32,156 bases of DNA from Verrucomicrobiota bacterium (GCA_022711435.1 JAKLFB010000015.1:100626-132781), one strand, 5' to 3'. Shown: positions 1 through 9,371, numbered from the stretch's first letter. The notes: generated from the sequence alone by a model not told the origin. Numbers and translations: made by a program.

Positions 1-112
1 CTCCCCGGCCGCTGGCACGTGGTCGTTGTACATCGTCGATGACGACCCGACCGGGGGCGGAACCGGCCGGCTCAACGCGGGCTGGCAGTTGTTTCTAACC
101 CCTGCACCCTGA
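1..112 (+). CDS. C-terminal end of a secreted protein (P-domain-like tail), partial
   Basis: Reading from base 2, the frame is open to a TGA at 110-112 and gives about 36 residues. They include G-T-W-S-L-Y-I-V-D-D and end in a G-W-x-L-x-L strand. This G-x-W-x-L-x-V-x-D ... G-x-L-x-x-W pattern is what the final strands of proprotein-convertase P-domain-like beta-sandwiches look like in secreted bacterial proteins. The gene starts left of the window, so its main function cannot be read. The domain call rests on one short motif. Confidence 0.5.
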   Translation, partial: SPAAGTWSLYIVDDDPTGGGTGRLNAGWQLFLTPAP

Positions 113-214
113 CCTGATCCGAGGCAGTCGAGCGCCGGCGGTCCGGTCGGGACGCCGGTATCGGCCGCGGGTCAAAGGCGGCCGCCCTCTGGAGACGACC
201 TTCAAATTCGAACT

Positions 215-688
215 ATGAACTATCACTTGTCACTTACACTCGTGTTGGGAGTCGCTTGGCTCGGAACTCGGCTGTGCGCTGGAGACGCCTGCTGCCCGAC
301 AACCAAAGAGACACCGAGTTGCTGCGCAAAGGCCAGCACCGAGGCCGGCGCCGACCTGGCCGAGAAATGGGGAATCCAAGTCGCCAGCTTACGGATGACG
401 GCAGGGGATCGGATGGTGGATTTCCGATACAAAGTGGTCGATCCAACCAAGGCAACGGTGGTCGGCAAACGCGAATCCAAGGCCTATCTGATCGACCAGA
501 ACACCGGAACCAAGCTCCAGGTCCCGACGTCGCCCAAGATCGGAGCGCTCCGTGCGCGGGCGGACAAACCGATCGCCGGGACAATATACACCGTGCTGTT
601 CGGCAACGCGGCTCGGGTCGTTCGCCCCGGCAGCGTGGTGACCATCGAGATTGGCGAGTTCCGGGCCGCCGGTCTGAAGGTCGAGTAA
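215..688 (+). CDS. Exported Cys-rich protein of unknown function
   Basis: This 157-residue protein has a signal peptide-like start (hydrophobic stretch at residues 5-20, ending near C-A-G). Next comes a short segment with two Cys pairs (D-A-C-C and S-C-C-A, residues 25-38), then a beta-rich domain beginning W-G-I-Q-V and ending with an E-I-G-E-F strand. I recall similar exported proteins in Verrucomicrobiota and Deltaproteobacteria but know of no assigned function. The Cys pairs and the copper-efflux genes 3 kb downstream make metal binding a guess. The stop is 3 bp before the next ATG, so it is probably co-transcribed with the C25 peptidase. Confidence 0.75.
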   Translation: MNYHLSLTLVLGVAWLGTRLCAGDACCPTTKETPSCCAKASTEAGADLAEKWGIQVASLRMTAGDRMVDFRYKVVDPTKATVVGKRESKAYLIDQNTGTKLQVPTSPKIGALRARADKPIAGTIYTVLFGNAARVVRPGSVVTIEIGEFRAAGLKVE

Positions 689-691
689 GCC

Positions 692-3397
692 ATGGCTCAT
701 CGGCGGATGCTTCTCGAGTCGAGGCTTGTCGCCGTCACGCGACTCTCGGCATCGATCGCGGTGGCGACGGCTGGAGCGCTTTCGCTGGCTGACGAGCCCG
801 TACTCGAGCCGCTCGGATGCACGGTGTCGTTCGCGCCGCCCACACTCGAAATCGAAAGCGGTCTGACTTGGGTGTCGGTGCCGGATTGCGATACCTACCA
901 CCGCCCGGGCCTACCCTTGCTTCCCTTCCGGACCGTGCGCCTGCTTTTATCTGAGGGCATGGACGTCGATTCGGTTTCCGCTCTCCCGGCGGCCGCCCCG
1001 GTCGTGATTGGCCTAGGCGCACCCGTTGCGGTTGGCCGTTGGCCAGTGCGTTCTCCCGGCGGGCCGGCGTCTCAGTCAACGCCCTCGGAGCATGCCGAGG
1101 CCGGCGAACCGACGGTGCCGGACGCCGGTTTCCCCTCGACCCGAGCCGAGTTGGTCTCCGTTCAGGTGCTGGGTGGGCATCGGGTGGCCATCGTGCGCGT
1201 TTTTCCTCTGCTGCCGGGGCCTGGCGCGGATGAGCTCACGTTCGTTGACGAGCTCGGACTCGAGTTGCGCCTGCGTCCCGCCGATCCACGTATAGCCAGC
1301 GTGGCTTCGCCTCGGGCAGAGCGCGCGGCGCTCGATCGTCTGCTGCCGATGCTCGATAACCCACCCGGGCCCGAGACCAAACACGCTCCGCGCGGGGCAC
1401 AACTGGCTGCCGCCTCAGGCAGCCCCGGCTATCTCCTCATTACCAAAGACGCGCTCGTGTCGGCCTTCGGGCCGCTGCTCGAACAGAAGCGGGCATCGGG
1501 CCTCACAACCAGCGTCGCAACGATCGAGCAGATTAAATCCTCGGTTTCGGGCCGCGACGATCCCGAGCGGATCAGGAACTACATCCGGTCCGTCTACACC
1601 AACGACGGCGTCCAATACGTTTTGCTGGGGGGCGACCTGGCGACTGTTCCCTGCCGCTACGCCTATGTGAACGTGAACGAGCCCGAGGCGAGTTCCCTGA
1701 TCCCCGTGGACCTCTATTATGCCTGCCTGGACGGGTCGTGGAATTCCGACGGCGACAAGCGCTGGGGCGAACCTACCGACGGCGAAGGGGCGTGGGATGT
1801 GGACTTGCTGGCGGAGGTCTACGTGGGCCGGGCGCCCGTGGACACACTCGCCGAGGCGGATCAGTTCGTTCGCAAGAGCCTGACTTACGAGACTGAACCT
1901 CACCCGCACCTCGACCGCATTCTCCTGACCGCCGAGTACTTGGGGTACTACACGCCGAGTGTGCACGCCCAGGGCGGCGACATGTTCGACCCGCTCGTGC
2001 CGATCCTGGCCGGCTACGGTCTCGAGTGGCTCGATGATCGCCCCAATACCGCCCCCCAATGGACGGGTGCAAATGCCCTGGCGGCCTTGAGTGCGTCCCC
2101 GCACTTCGCCCTGTACAATGGGCATGGCGAGGTGGACGCGGTCATGCGGTTCACCTCGACCGACGTGGCGAGCCTGACCAACAACCATCCTTTCTTCCTG
2201 TATAGTGTCGGGTGCAACGCGGGGCAGTTCGACAACGATCCATTCTCCCCGGATGCCATTGGCGAGGAGTTCGTCAAACAGGGCCCGCACGGCGCGTTCG
2301 CAGCCATCCTCAATTCGCGCCTCGGTTGGTTCGATCCCGAGCAGGAATGGTTGTACAGCGGCGAGTTCCAGATTCAATTCTTCACCGGGCTGGTCCAGCA
2401 CGATCGATCCCGGCTCGGCCTCGCCAACCAATTAGCCAAGGAGGACCTGCTTGGCAAGATCGAATCGAGCGGGATCATGCCTTATCGCTGGTGCTACTAT
2501 GAAATCATGCTCTTCGGCGATCCACACTTGGCCCTTCGGGCGCCGCCGGCGACGCATCTCCTGACCGTCCAATCCGCGCAGGGCGCGCCCGCGCCCGGCG
2601 TGGGTGTCCATGAATTGGTTGCGGGATCGCTCGTCGAGTGCCGGATGCCCGAGCCGCTCCTCTCGGCAGGGGATGATCTGCGCTACGTGTGCACGGGATG
2701 GATCGCCACCGGCAGCCCGCCGGGCTCGGGTGTCGGCACTGCCGCGGCCTTCACTCTTACGGCGGACAGCACACTCATCTGGCTCTGGACAACCCAGGCC
2801 TGGTTTGAAGCCGTGGCGAGCGGCACGGGGACCGTCGTGAGTGTCAACGACTGGTACCCCCTCGGCACTCAGGGCATCGCCGCCCAGGCGGTCCCGGGAC
2901 CCTACCACCATTTCATTCGCTGGAGCGGCGATCCCCCGCCGGGAACAGCCACGAATCCTTCGGTCATGGTGACCCTCGACCAACCGCGCCGATTGATCGC
3001 CGAGTTCGCCGAGAACCGGACTTCGATGGGGACGCCGGAATGGTGGCTGGCAGCGCACGGCTGGACCAACGATTTCGAAAGCGCCGATCAGGCGGACACC
3101 GACGCCGACGGCGCTGCCGCGGGAGACGAGTATGTGGCAGGAACCGTGCCGACCGATCCGGATTCGGTCCTGATCCTGGCGATCGCGCCAAAGCCGGGTG
3201 GGCTTGGTTGGGAACTGCGGTGGCCGAGCGTGGCGGGCCGGAGGTATGCGGTCCTGGCAACGCCGGGACTGGGTGCGCATCCTTTTGCCGCGGTTGCCAC
3301 CGACCTCGATGCCACCCCCCCGACCAACCGTTTCACCCTCCCCGGACCGCTCGAGACCCCGAGGTTCTACCGCGTTGGCGTCCAAGGCCCGCCATAA
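692..3397 (+). CDS. Secreted C25 (gingipain-like) cysteine peptidase
   Basis: This 901-residue protein has an N-terminal signal peptide (to about residue 31) and a propeptide-like region to about residue 240. The catalytic domain starts at Y-L-L-I-T-K and contains D-D-P-E-R-I-R-N-Y and V-L-L-G-G-D. The family's catalytic dyad is visible: His478 in Y-N-G-H-G-E and Cys508 in S-V-G-C-N-A-G-x-F-D. Beta-rich C-terminal segments follow. They include an Asp-rich calcium-binding-like run (D-T-D-A-D-G, about residue 806) and a final domain ending in R-F-Y-R-V. The product is probably exported, with the C-terminal parts used for anchoring or substrate binding. It starts 3 bp after the preceding gene's stop. 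The peptidase call is firm; the substrate is unknown. Confidence 0.88.
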   Translation: MAHRRMLLESRLVAVTRLSASIAVATAGALSLADEPVLEPLGCTVSFAPPTLEIESGLTWVSVPDCDTYHRPGLPLLPFRTVRLLLSEGMDVDSVSALPAAAPVVIGLGAPVAVGRWPVRSPGGPASQSTPSEHAEAGEPTVPDAGFPSTRAELVSVQVLGGHRVAIVRVFPLLPGPGADELTFVDELGLELRLRPADPRIASVASPRAERAALDRLLPMLDNPPGPETKHAPRGAQLAAASGSPGYLLITKDALVSAFGPLLEQKRASGLTTSVATIEQIKSSVSGRDDPERIRNYIRSVYTNDGVQYVLLGGDLATVPCRYAYVNVNEPEASSLIPVDLYYACLDGSWNSDGDKRWGEPTDGEGAWDVDLLAEVYVGRAPVDTLAEADQFVRKSLTYETEPHPHLDRILLTAEYLGYYTPSVHAQGGDMFDPLVPILAGYGLEWLDDRPNTAPQWTGANALAALSASPHFALYNGHGEVDAVMRFTSTDVASLTNNHPFFLYSVGCNAGQFDNDPFSPDAIGEEFVKQGPHGAFAAILNSRLGWFDPEQEWLYSGEFQIQFFTGLVQHDRSRLGLANQLAKEDLLGKIESSGIMPYRWCYYEIMLFGDPHLALRAPPATHLLTVQSAQGAPAPGVGVHELVAGSLVECRMPEPLLSAGDDLRYVCTGWIATGSPPGSGVGTAAAFTLTADSTLIWLWTTQAWFEAVASGTGTVVSVNDWYPLGTQGIAAQAVPGPYHHFIRWSGDPPPGTATNPSVMVTLDQPRRLIAEFAENRTSMGTPEWWLAAHGWTNDFESADQADTDADGAAAGDEYVAGTVPTDPDSVLILAIAPKPGGLGWELRWPSVAGRRYAVLATPGLGAHPFAAVATDLDATPPTNRFTLPGPLETPRFYRVGVQGPP

Positions 3398-3536
3398 CAG
3401 TGATGTGCAGTTCCCGGCAAAGGTCATTTCAACGCGCCGGCGAGGTGGTTCCGGGGCTGGACAACATTAGGCGTGCGGGCGCATGTTTCCGGTTGAACGC
3501 GCCGCATCCGATATCCCGACGAACCCAAGCGATTTT

Positions 3537-5195
3537 ATGAACATGTTGCGCTACAGTGCGGTGGTGGCGGTGCTGGTGGCGGGAGCCTTCCTGCTGGGGG
3601 CGTACCGCGGGCAGCAGCGGACCGTCAATCCCGGCGACGGACGCCGGATTCTGCATTACGTGGACCCGATGAACCCGGCCCACACCTCGGACAAGCCGGG
3701 GCTGGCGCCCTGCGGCATGAAAATGGAACCGGTGTATGCCGACGAGCTCGACGGCTCCTCCTCGGTCGCCGGCCAGCCGCAGATGCCCGGCACGGTCAAG
3801 GTCAGCCCACACAAGCAGCAACTCATCGGTGTCCGCGTAGCCCCGGTCGAGCGCAGGTCGCTCGAGCACACGCTGCGCTTGCTGGGCAGGGTGGCGCTCG
3901 ACGAGACCCGGTCCTACCGGGTGACGGCAGCGGTGGACGGCTGGATCACAAAGGCGCTGCCGTTCACGGCCGGCAGCCGCGTGAAACAGAACGAACTGCT
4001 GGCCACCTGCTACGGGCCGGAGCTGTTCACAACCGCCCAGTCGCTCCTTTACGCCCTCACCTCGAAAGACCGCGGCCGCGCCGCGGATTACGTCACCGTC
4101 CTTCCCGGGGCGACGAACCGGATTTTCTCTTACGACCTCGCAGTCCAGTTGTACATCGAAACCCTTCGCGGCCTCGGCATGGGGCAGAAGCAGATCGACG
4201 ACTTGTTGCGGACCCGGACCGTGTCCCGGAACCTCGATATCACGGCTCCAGCCGACGGGTTCGTGGTCGAGCGGAACATCTCCGAAGGCCAGCGCTTCAC
4301 CCGCGGCACCGACTTGTTCCGGATTGCCGACCTGAGCCGCGTGTGGATTCTCGCCGACGTGTTCGAGAACGAAGCGCAACTGGTCAAGCCTGGCCTCGAC
4401 GTGCGGGTCTGCCTCCCTCATCAGAACCGGGTTTTCCCCGGCCGAATCAGCGAGAACCTGCCGCAGTTCGATCCCGTCTCCCGCACCCTCAAGCTCCGGG
4501 TCGAACTCGCCAACCCCGATTTCGTGCTCCAGCCGGAGATGTTCGTCGACCTCGAACTCCCGGTGCGTTTGTCGGACGCGATCGTCATCCCCGCCGACGC
4601 CATTGTCCAAAGCGGCCTCCAGCGCCAGGTCTTTGTCGAACGCGCCGCAGGCATCTTCGAGCCCCGCCCCTTGGTCACAGGACTCCAGCTCGGGGATCAG
4701 GTCGAGGTGCGCGAAGGGCTGACCGCGGGCGACCGGTTGGTGATCTCCGGCAATTTCCTCCTCGATTCCGAGAGCCGGATGAGGCTGGCTGCCGCCGGCA
4801 TGCAGACCACGCCCGCCATCGACCCGGTCTGCGGGATGACTGTGGACGAGCAAAATGCCCGTGCCGCCGGCCGCGTCTCGGACCATGCGGGCAAGGCCTA
4901 CTTCTTCTGTGCCGATTCGTGCAGACAAAAGTTCGAGGCTAATCCGGGTAAGTTCATCGAGGCCCGCGCGGCTCCCGTGCTGGCCGGCGCGCCTGCCGCG
5001 GCAGGGCCCAAGTCCGCCGCCATCGACCCGGTTTGCGGGATGACTGTCGACGAGCACGAGGCGCGTGCGGCCGGCCGCGTTTTGGTGCACGCGGGCAAAG
5101 TCTATTTCTTCTGCGCCGACTCGTGCAAACGGAGGTTCGAGGCTAACCCACGTCCCCGGCTCGGTGGGGCAGTGGAACACCCTGGCGACATGTGA
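3537..5195 (+). CDS. cusB: CusB-like RND efflux adaptor with heavy-metal-binding and two YHS domains
   Basis: This is a periplasmic membrane-fusion protein linking a CusA-type inner-membrane pump to an outer-membrane channel for Cu(I)/Ag(I) export. With the ATG at 3537 it is 552 residues. An uncleaved anchor or signal covers residues 6-22. A heavy-metal-binding domain (H-Y-V-D-P-M-N-P ... P-C-G-M-K-M) lies at about 40-68. The barrel-sandwich and beta-barrel adaptor core runs from about 90 to 420. Two tandem YHS domains (D-P-V-C-G-M ... C-A-D-S-C) lie near 429-475 and 497-543. An in-frame ATG at 3483 would add 18 polar residues before the hydrophobic segment and is less likely. The stop overlaps the pump's GTG start, implying translational coupling. 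No CusC/TolC gene or metal sensor is in the window. Confidence 0.9.
   Translation: MNMLRYSAVVAVLVAGAFLLGAYRGQQRTVNPGDGRRILHYVDPMNPAHTSDKPGLAPCGMKMEPVYADELDGSSSVAGQPQMPGTVKVSPHKQQLIGVRVAPVERRSLEHTLRLLGRVALDETRSYRVTAAVDGWITKALPFTAGSRVKQNELLATCYGPELFTTAQSLLYALTSKDRGRAADYVTVLPGATNRIFSYDLAVQLYIETLRGLGMGQKQIDDLLRTRTVSRNLDITAPADGFVVERNISEGQRFTRGTDLFRIADLSRVWILADVFENEAQLVKPGLDVRVCLPHQNRVFPGRISENLPQFDPVSRTLKLRVELANPDFVLQPEMFVDLELPVRLSDAIVIPADAIVQSGLQRQVFVERAAGIFEPRPLVTGLQLGDQVEVREGLTAGDRLVISGNFLLDSESRMRLAAAGMQTTPAIDPVCGMTVDEQNARAAGRVSDHAGKAYFFCADSCRQKFEANPGKFIEARAAPVLAGAPAAAGPKSAAIDPVCGMTVDEHEARAAGRVLVHAGKVYFFCADSCKRRFEANPRPRLGGAVEHPGDM
4815..5150 (+). repeat. Internal tandem duplication encoding two YHS domains
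   Basis: Two copies of a roughly 130-bp stretch, offset by 204 bp (starting at 4815 and 5019), are very similar at the DNA level. Both encode A-I-D-P-V-C-G-M-T-V-D-E, then A-A-G-R-V, H-A-G-K and Y-F-F-C-A-D-S-C. They are separated by an Ala/Pro-rich linker. The nucleotide similarity suggests a recent duplication within the adaptor gene. Confidence 0.85.
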
Positions 5196-8100
5196 TTAAC
5201 CGCATTGTTGATTTCTCTGTTCGCAACCGGATGATGGTGTTTTCGGTGGTGGCGGCACTGTGCCTGGCCGGCTGGTGGTCGATGCACCACCTGGATCTGG
5301 ATGCCATCCCGGACCTGAGCGACACGCAGGTCATCATTTACTCGCGCTGGGACCGCAGCCCGGACCTGATCGAAGCCCAGGTGACCTACCCGATCGTGTC
5401 CGCGATGCTGGGCGCCCCGGGCGTCCTTTCCGTGCGCGGCTTTTCTGACTTCGGCTATTCCTACGTGCACGTGATCTTCGACGAAGGCACGGACATCTAC
5501 TGGGCGCGTTCCCGGATCCAGGAATACCTTTCTCCGGTTCTGGCCCAGTTGCCGGAAGGAGTTCGGACCGAGATGGGACCCGACGCCACGGCGCTGGGCT
5601 GGGTGTTCCAATACGCCCTGGTGGACGAGTCGGGCACGAACAGCCTGGCGGACCTCCGGTCCTACCAGGACTGGTACTTGCGCTACCATCTCAAGTCGGT
5701 TCCCGGGGTGGCCGAGGTGGCTGCAGTCGGCGGGTTCGGCAAGCAGTACCAAGTCAACGTCGATCCCAACCGGGCGCGGGCGTTTGGCATTCCGATCCAG
5801 CGCGTGGTCGAGGCCGTGCGCGACGGCAATGCCGAATCGGGCGGGCGCCTGGTCGAGTTCGGGTCCACCGAATACATGGTGCGCGGCCGCGGGTTCGCGC
5901 GGTCGGTTGCGGACATCGAACAGATCGCCGTCGACACCCAGAAGGGCACGCCCATCCGCATCCGCGATCTGGGCCAGGTCACCCTCGGCCCCGACCTGCG
6001 CCGCGGGGTCTGCGACCTCGATGGCGAGGGCGACGTCGTCTCCGGCATCGTTGTCATGCGCCAGGGCCAGAATGCCCTCGATGTCATTCGCCGCGTGAAA
6101 GCACGGTTGGCCGAGATCGAGGTCGGGTTTCCGCCTGGAGTTAAGGTGGTGCCCGTCTACGACCGGTCCGATCTCATCCTTCGCGCCATCGCCAATCTGA
6201 AATGGACCCTCATCGAGGTGATTCTGACCGTGATGATTGTGGTGCTGGTCTTCCTGTGGCACCCGCCCAGCGCCATCATTCCGGCCATCACCATCCCGAT
6301 CGCCGTCCTGATCTCTTTCACCCCGTTCCGGGCGATGGGGGTCACCGCCAACATCATGTCGCTCGGGGGCATCGCTATCGCCATCGGCGCCCTGGTCGAT
6401 GCCTCCATCGTCGTCGTCGAGCAGGTCCACAAAGCGCTTGAACAATGGGAGCTCACCGGACGTCGCCGCCGGCATCAGGACGTTGTGATCGAGGCGATTC
6501 AACAGGTGGCCAGTCCCAGCTTCTTTGCCCTGCTGGTCATCGCCGTGTCGTTCCTGCCCGTCCTCACCCTGAGCGGGCAGGAAGGGCGCCTGTTCCAGCC
6601 GCTGGCCTACACCAAGACCCTGGCCATTGCCGTCGCCGCGTTCCTGACGATCACTCTCGATCCGGCGCTGCGAATGACCTTCACCCGCCTCAACCCCATT
6701 CGCTGGGGGCCCGCTTGGCTGTCCCGGATGGCCAACGCCGCTTTCGTGGGCCGCATTCGATCCGAGACCCGCCATCCCATCAGCCGCGTCCTGATCCGGC
6801 TCTACGACCCGGCGTTGACTTGGGCGCTGCGCCGAAAGTGGCTGGTGATCGGAGCCGCCGGCTTGCTCGTGCTGGGCACGGTCCCGGTCTTCCTGAAACT
6901 GGGCTCGGAATTCATGCCGCCGCTCGATGAAGGCTCGGTGCTCTACATGCCGTCGACCATGCCCGGGATCTCGATCGCCGAAGCCCAGCGTCTCCTCCAG
7001 GTCACTGATCGCATTATCCGACAGTTCCCCGAAGTGGACCGGGTGCTGGGCAAGGCCGGGCGCGCCGAAACCCCGACCGATCCGGCTCCGCTGTCGATGA
7101 TCGAAACCGTCATCACTCTGAAACCGAAGACCCAGTGGCGCCGCGTGGACACCTGGTATTCCGGGTGGGCGCCCGAATGGCTCAAGGGCGTGCTGCGCCA
7201 CTTCACGCCCGACCACCTCTCGCCCGAGGCGCTGATCGATCAGATGAACACGGCCCTTCAAATCCCGGGCCTGGCCAACGGATGGACCATGCCCATCAAA
7301 GGCCGCATCGAGATGCTCAGCACCGGCATCCGCACTCCGCTCGGCCTCAAGGTCTCCGGCGCCGACCTTCAAGTCATCGAAGACATCGGCTCGCAGATCG
7401 AGCGCGCCCTCGCCGTGCTTCCGGGCACGCGCAGCGTCTTTGCCGAGCGCACCGGCAGCGGCTTCTACCTCGACATCGAGTGGGAACGCGAGAAACTCAA
7501 CCGCTACGGCCTCACGATCGCCCAGGCCCAATCCGCCGTCGAAAACTCCATGGGCGGCGACAACGTATCGACCCTCATCCTCGGACAGGAACGGTACCCG
7601 ATCAATGTTCGGTACCTGCGCGATTTCCGTTCCGATCTCGACTCGATTCGTCGGATTCTCGTCTCCACTGCGGACGGCCGGACCCATATCCCGCTCGGCG
7701 ATCTGGCTCAGGTGCGCCAGACCACCGGTCCGGCGATGATCCGCAACGAGGAGGGGCTGCTCACCGGCTATGTCTATGTCGACGTCGGCACGCGCGATCT
7801 CGAAGGGTATGTCCGGGAGGCCAGCCGAGTGTTGCGCGAGGAAGTGACTGTGCCGGCGGGTTACGCGTACCTCTGGAGCGGCCAGTACGAGGCGATGCAG
7901 CGGGCCAAGGAACGCCTGCAAATCGTGGTCCCCGTCACCCTCTGCCTCATCGTCCTGCTCCTGTACCTCAATACCCGGTCCGGCGTCAAAACTCTCATCG
8001 TGCTTCTCGCCGTCCCGTTCTCCGCCGTCGGCGCGGTCTGGTTCCTCCACTTCCTGGGCTACAACATGAGCGTCGGCGTCTGGGTCGGCCTGATCGCCCT

Positions 8101-8482
8101 GCTGGGAGTCGACGCCGAGACCGGCGTCTTCATGCTCGTATACCTCGATCTCGCGTATGAACAGGCCAAGAAAGAGGGACGACTGAAGCATCTCGCCGAC
8201 CTGCAAGCCGCCATCCGCTATGGCGCCGTACAGCGGCTCCGGCCCAAGTTCATGACCGTGGCAACCACCTTCCTCGGCTTGGTCCCCATTATGTGGTCTC
8301 TCGGCACAGGCTCGGATGTCATGAAGCGGATTGCCGCCCCCATGATCGGCGGGATCTTCACCTCCTTCTTCCTCGAGCTGCTCGTCTATCCGGGCATCTA
8401 CCAGATCTGGAAATGGCACTCCGAGGTGCGCCACCTGACTCGACTCCCGCCCCAACCCGCCCGGACGCCCCCGCGGGCTTGA
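5192..8482 (+). CDS. cusA: CusA/CzcA-family heavy-metal RND efflux pump, copper/silver type
   Basis: This 1096-residue inner-membrane proton antiporter starts at a GTG inside the adaptor's A-T-G-T-G-A stop region, giving a 4-bp overlap. Family marks include M-I-N-R-I-V-D-F-S-V-R-N-R at the start, I-G-A-L-V-D-A-S-I-V-V-V-E-Q in TM4 (the proton-relay Asp), and G-V-D-A-E-T-G-V-F-M near TM10. Three methionines match by context the CusA metal-binding triad: Met586 (L-Y-M-P-S-T), Met636 (A-P-L-S-M-I-E-T) and Met708 (R-I-E-M-L-S-T-G). This points to Cu(I)/Ag(I) rather than Zn/Co/Cd. About 22 extra residues (a W-Y-S-G-W-A-P-E-W segment) lie between the second and third Met compared with my memory of E. 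coli CusA. Confidence 0.93.
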   Translation: MINRIVDFSVRNRMMVFSVVAALCLAGWWSMHHLDLDAIPDLSDTQVIIYSRWDRSPDLIEAQVTYPIVSAMLGAPGVLSVRGFSDFGYSYVHVIFDEGTDIYWARSRIQEYLSPVLAQLPEGVRTEMGPDATALGWVFQYALVDESGTNSLADLRSYQDWYLRYHLKSVPGVAEVAAVGGFGKQYQVNVDPNRARAFGIPIQRVVEAVRDGNAESGGRLVEFGSTEYMVRGRGFARSVADIEQIAVDTQKGTPIRIRDLGQVTLGPDLRRGVCDLDGEGDVVSGIVVMRQGQNALDVIRRVKARLAEIEVGFPPGVKVVPVYDRSDLILRAIANLKWTLIEVILTVMIVVLVFLWHPPSAIIPAITIPIAVLISFTPFRAMGVTANIMSLGGIAIAIGALVDASIVVVEQVHKALEQWELTGRRRRHQDVVIEAIQQVASPSFFALLVIAVSFLPVLTLSGQEGRLFQPLAYTKTLAIAVAAFLTITLDPALRMTFTRLNPIRWGPAWLSRMANAAFVGRIRSETRHPISRVLIRLYDPALTWALRRKWLVIGAAGLLVLGTVPVFLKLGSEFMPPLDEGSVLYMPSTMPGISIAEAQRLLQVTDRIIRQFPEVDRVLGKAGRAETPTDPAPLSMIETVITLKPKTQWRRVDTWYSGWAPEWLKGVLRHFTPDHLSPEALIDQMNTALQIPGLANGWTMPIKGRIEMLSTGIRTPLGLKVSGADLQVIEDIGSQIERALAVLPGTRSVFAERTGSGFYLDIEWEREKLNRYGLTIAQAQSAVENSMGGDNVSTLILGQERYPINVRYLRDFRSDLDSIRRILVSTADGRTHIPLGDLAQVRQTTGPAMIRNEEGLLTGYVYVDVGTRDLEGYVREASRVLREEVTVPAGYAYLWSGQYEAMQRAKERLQIVVPVTLCLIVLLLYLNTRSGVKTLIVLLAVPFSAVGAVWFLHFLGYNMSVGVWVGLIALLGVDAETGVFMLVYLDLAYEQAKKEGRLKHLADLQAAIRYGAVQRLRPKFMTVATTFLGLVPIMWSLGTGSDVMKRIAAPMIGGIFTSFFLELLVYPGIYQIWKWHSEVRHLTRLPPQPARTPPRA

Positions 8483-8647
8483 GCCCCTCCAGCCCGCTTC
8501 CGGTATCGGCCTGCTCAGACTCATCGGCGCGCCTCCTGCGCCGCGTCCGCGGGTTCCAAACAGATGTTCACGCCCTCGGCAAGGCGCAGCGCAAACCCGG
8601 GCGCCGGACAGCCTGCCCATGAGAGTTTTCCCTACACGAGAAACGGC

Positions 8648-8666
8648 GCTGCGCCGATAGCGCAGC
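8648..8666. promoter_or_regulatory. Small perfect hairpin between cusA and the next gene
   Basis: A 7-bp perfect stem (GCTGCGC / GCGCAGC) with a 5-base loop lies in the 246-bp gap downstream of the pump gene. No T-run follows, so it is not a typical intrinsic terminator. It could act as an mRNA-stabilising hairpin or an operator, or be chance in GC-rich DNA. The rest of 8483-8728 shows no gene I can support. Confidence 0.3.
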
Positions 8667-8728
8667 GAACGATGGCTGTGCTAGTTTTCCCACTGAAGAC
8701 GATCCGATCTGATGACACTCGATCCGAG

Positions 8729-9160
8729 ATGAACCATCGCCTGGTCAACAGCCAGTTCTTTACGACGGCGGGCACAGCCGCCTGTCTGCTGGCGGTTCTC
8801 GCCATGCTGGGCGGTCACTGGATGGCGCTTCAGTCCATCGCCTGGGTGCAAATGATCGTCCAATACGCCCGGGAAGATTCGCTGGACAGCGCCCTCGCCA
8901 AGACCTTCGATGGCGAACATCCCTGCGAAATGTGCCTCGCCATTCAGCAGGGGCGGCAGCAGGAGCAGCAGCAGAACAAGAAACAGGCCTGGCTCAGAAC
9001 CTCCGAGATGCCCGATCTGCTCTGCGACCCGCGTCAGACGCTCCTCCCGCCTCGACCTCCGGCGCCCGCCCTGGCCGTTCCGTTCGTGCCCGGCTGGCAC
9101 GCAGACTTCATCGATAGCCCCCCCAAGCCACCTCCCCGGCAATCGGCAGCTGCGTCGTAG
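8729..9160 (+). CDS. Small membrane-anchored protein with an HPC-x-x-C motif
   Basis: With the ATG at 8729 the protein has 143 residues. A hydrophobic segment (about 12-35) is followed by W-V-Q-M-I and a charged stretch. Then comes F-D-G-E-H-P-C-E-M-C, a CxxC that could bind metal or be redox active, a Gln-rich linker and a Pro-rich tail. I recall similar short proteins near copper or membrane-protein genes in Verrucomicrobiota, but have no firm family name. The frame is open upstream to 8564, but those residues are polar and lack a signal, so the internal Met is preferred. It may belong to the metal-efflux cluster. Confidence 0.65.
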   Translation: MNHRLVNSQFFTTAGTAACLLAVLAMLGGHWMALQSIAWVQMIVQYAREDSLDSALAKTFDGEHPCEMCLAIQQGRQQEQQQNKKQAWLRTSEMPDLLCDPRQTLLPPRPPAPALAVPFVPGWHADFIDSPPKPPPRQSAAAS

Positions 9161-9316
9161 CCAGGACTCGGCGACCATCGAGTGTCCGAATCGGTGCGTC
9201 GCGGACGAGCTGCAACGCCACGCTGCTTCCCACGCCTGCCGTCGGCTGGCGACAAACGCGGACGGTTTGCCGCACCTGAAAGCGATTGATCCCTGGATTG
9301 GCCGAGTCGTAGCGGT

Positions 9317-9333
9317 CGGTCACGTTTTGACCG
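9317..9333. promoter_or_regulatory. Inverted repeat upstream of the paralogue operon
   Basis: The half-sites CGGTCA and TGACCG are separated by 5 bases, about 40 bp before the first ATG of the 9372 gene. It is placed where an operator or a 5'-leader hairpin would be expected. The other bases of the 9161-9371 gap show nothing I can assign. Confidence 0.3.
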
Positions 9334-9371
9334 AACGTCGATGGTCGGCCGAGAAGAGTAGTCTAACCCTG

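Noticed and set aside
5102..8620. Open frame of 1172 codons on the minus strand opposite the RND pump
   Set aside because: It mirrors a firmly identified pump gene, has no domain I recognise and is rich in residues typical of antisense GC-rich reading. It is an artefact.
9108..9323. A minus-strand frame of 71 codons with a fairly protein-like composition
   Set aside because: It overlaps the end of the 8729-9160 gene, has no recognisable motif and sits in a gap where nothing else supports a minus-strand gene.
8910..9371. Upstream continuation of the first paralogue's frame
   Set aside because: It overlaps the 8729-9160 gene and shows no domain; the signal peptide starts at 9372.
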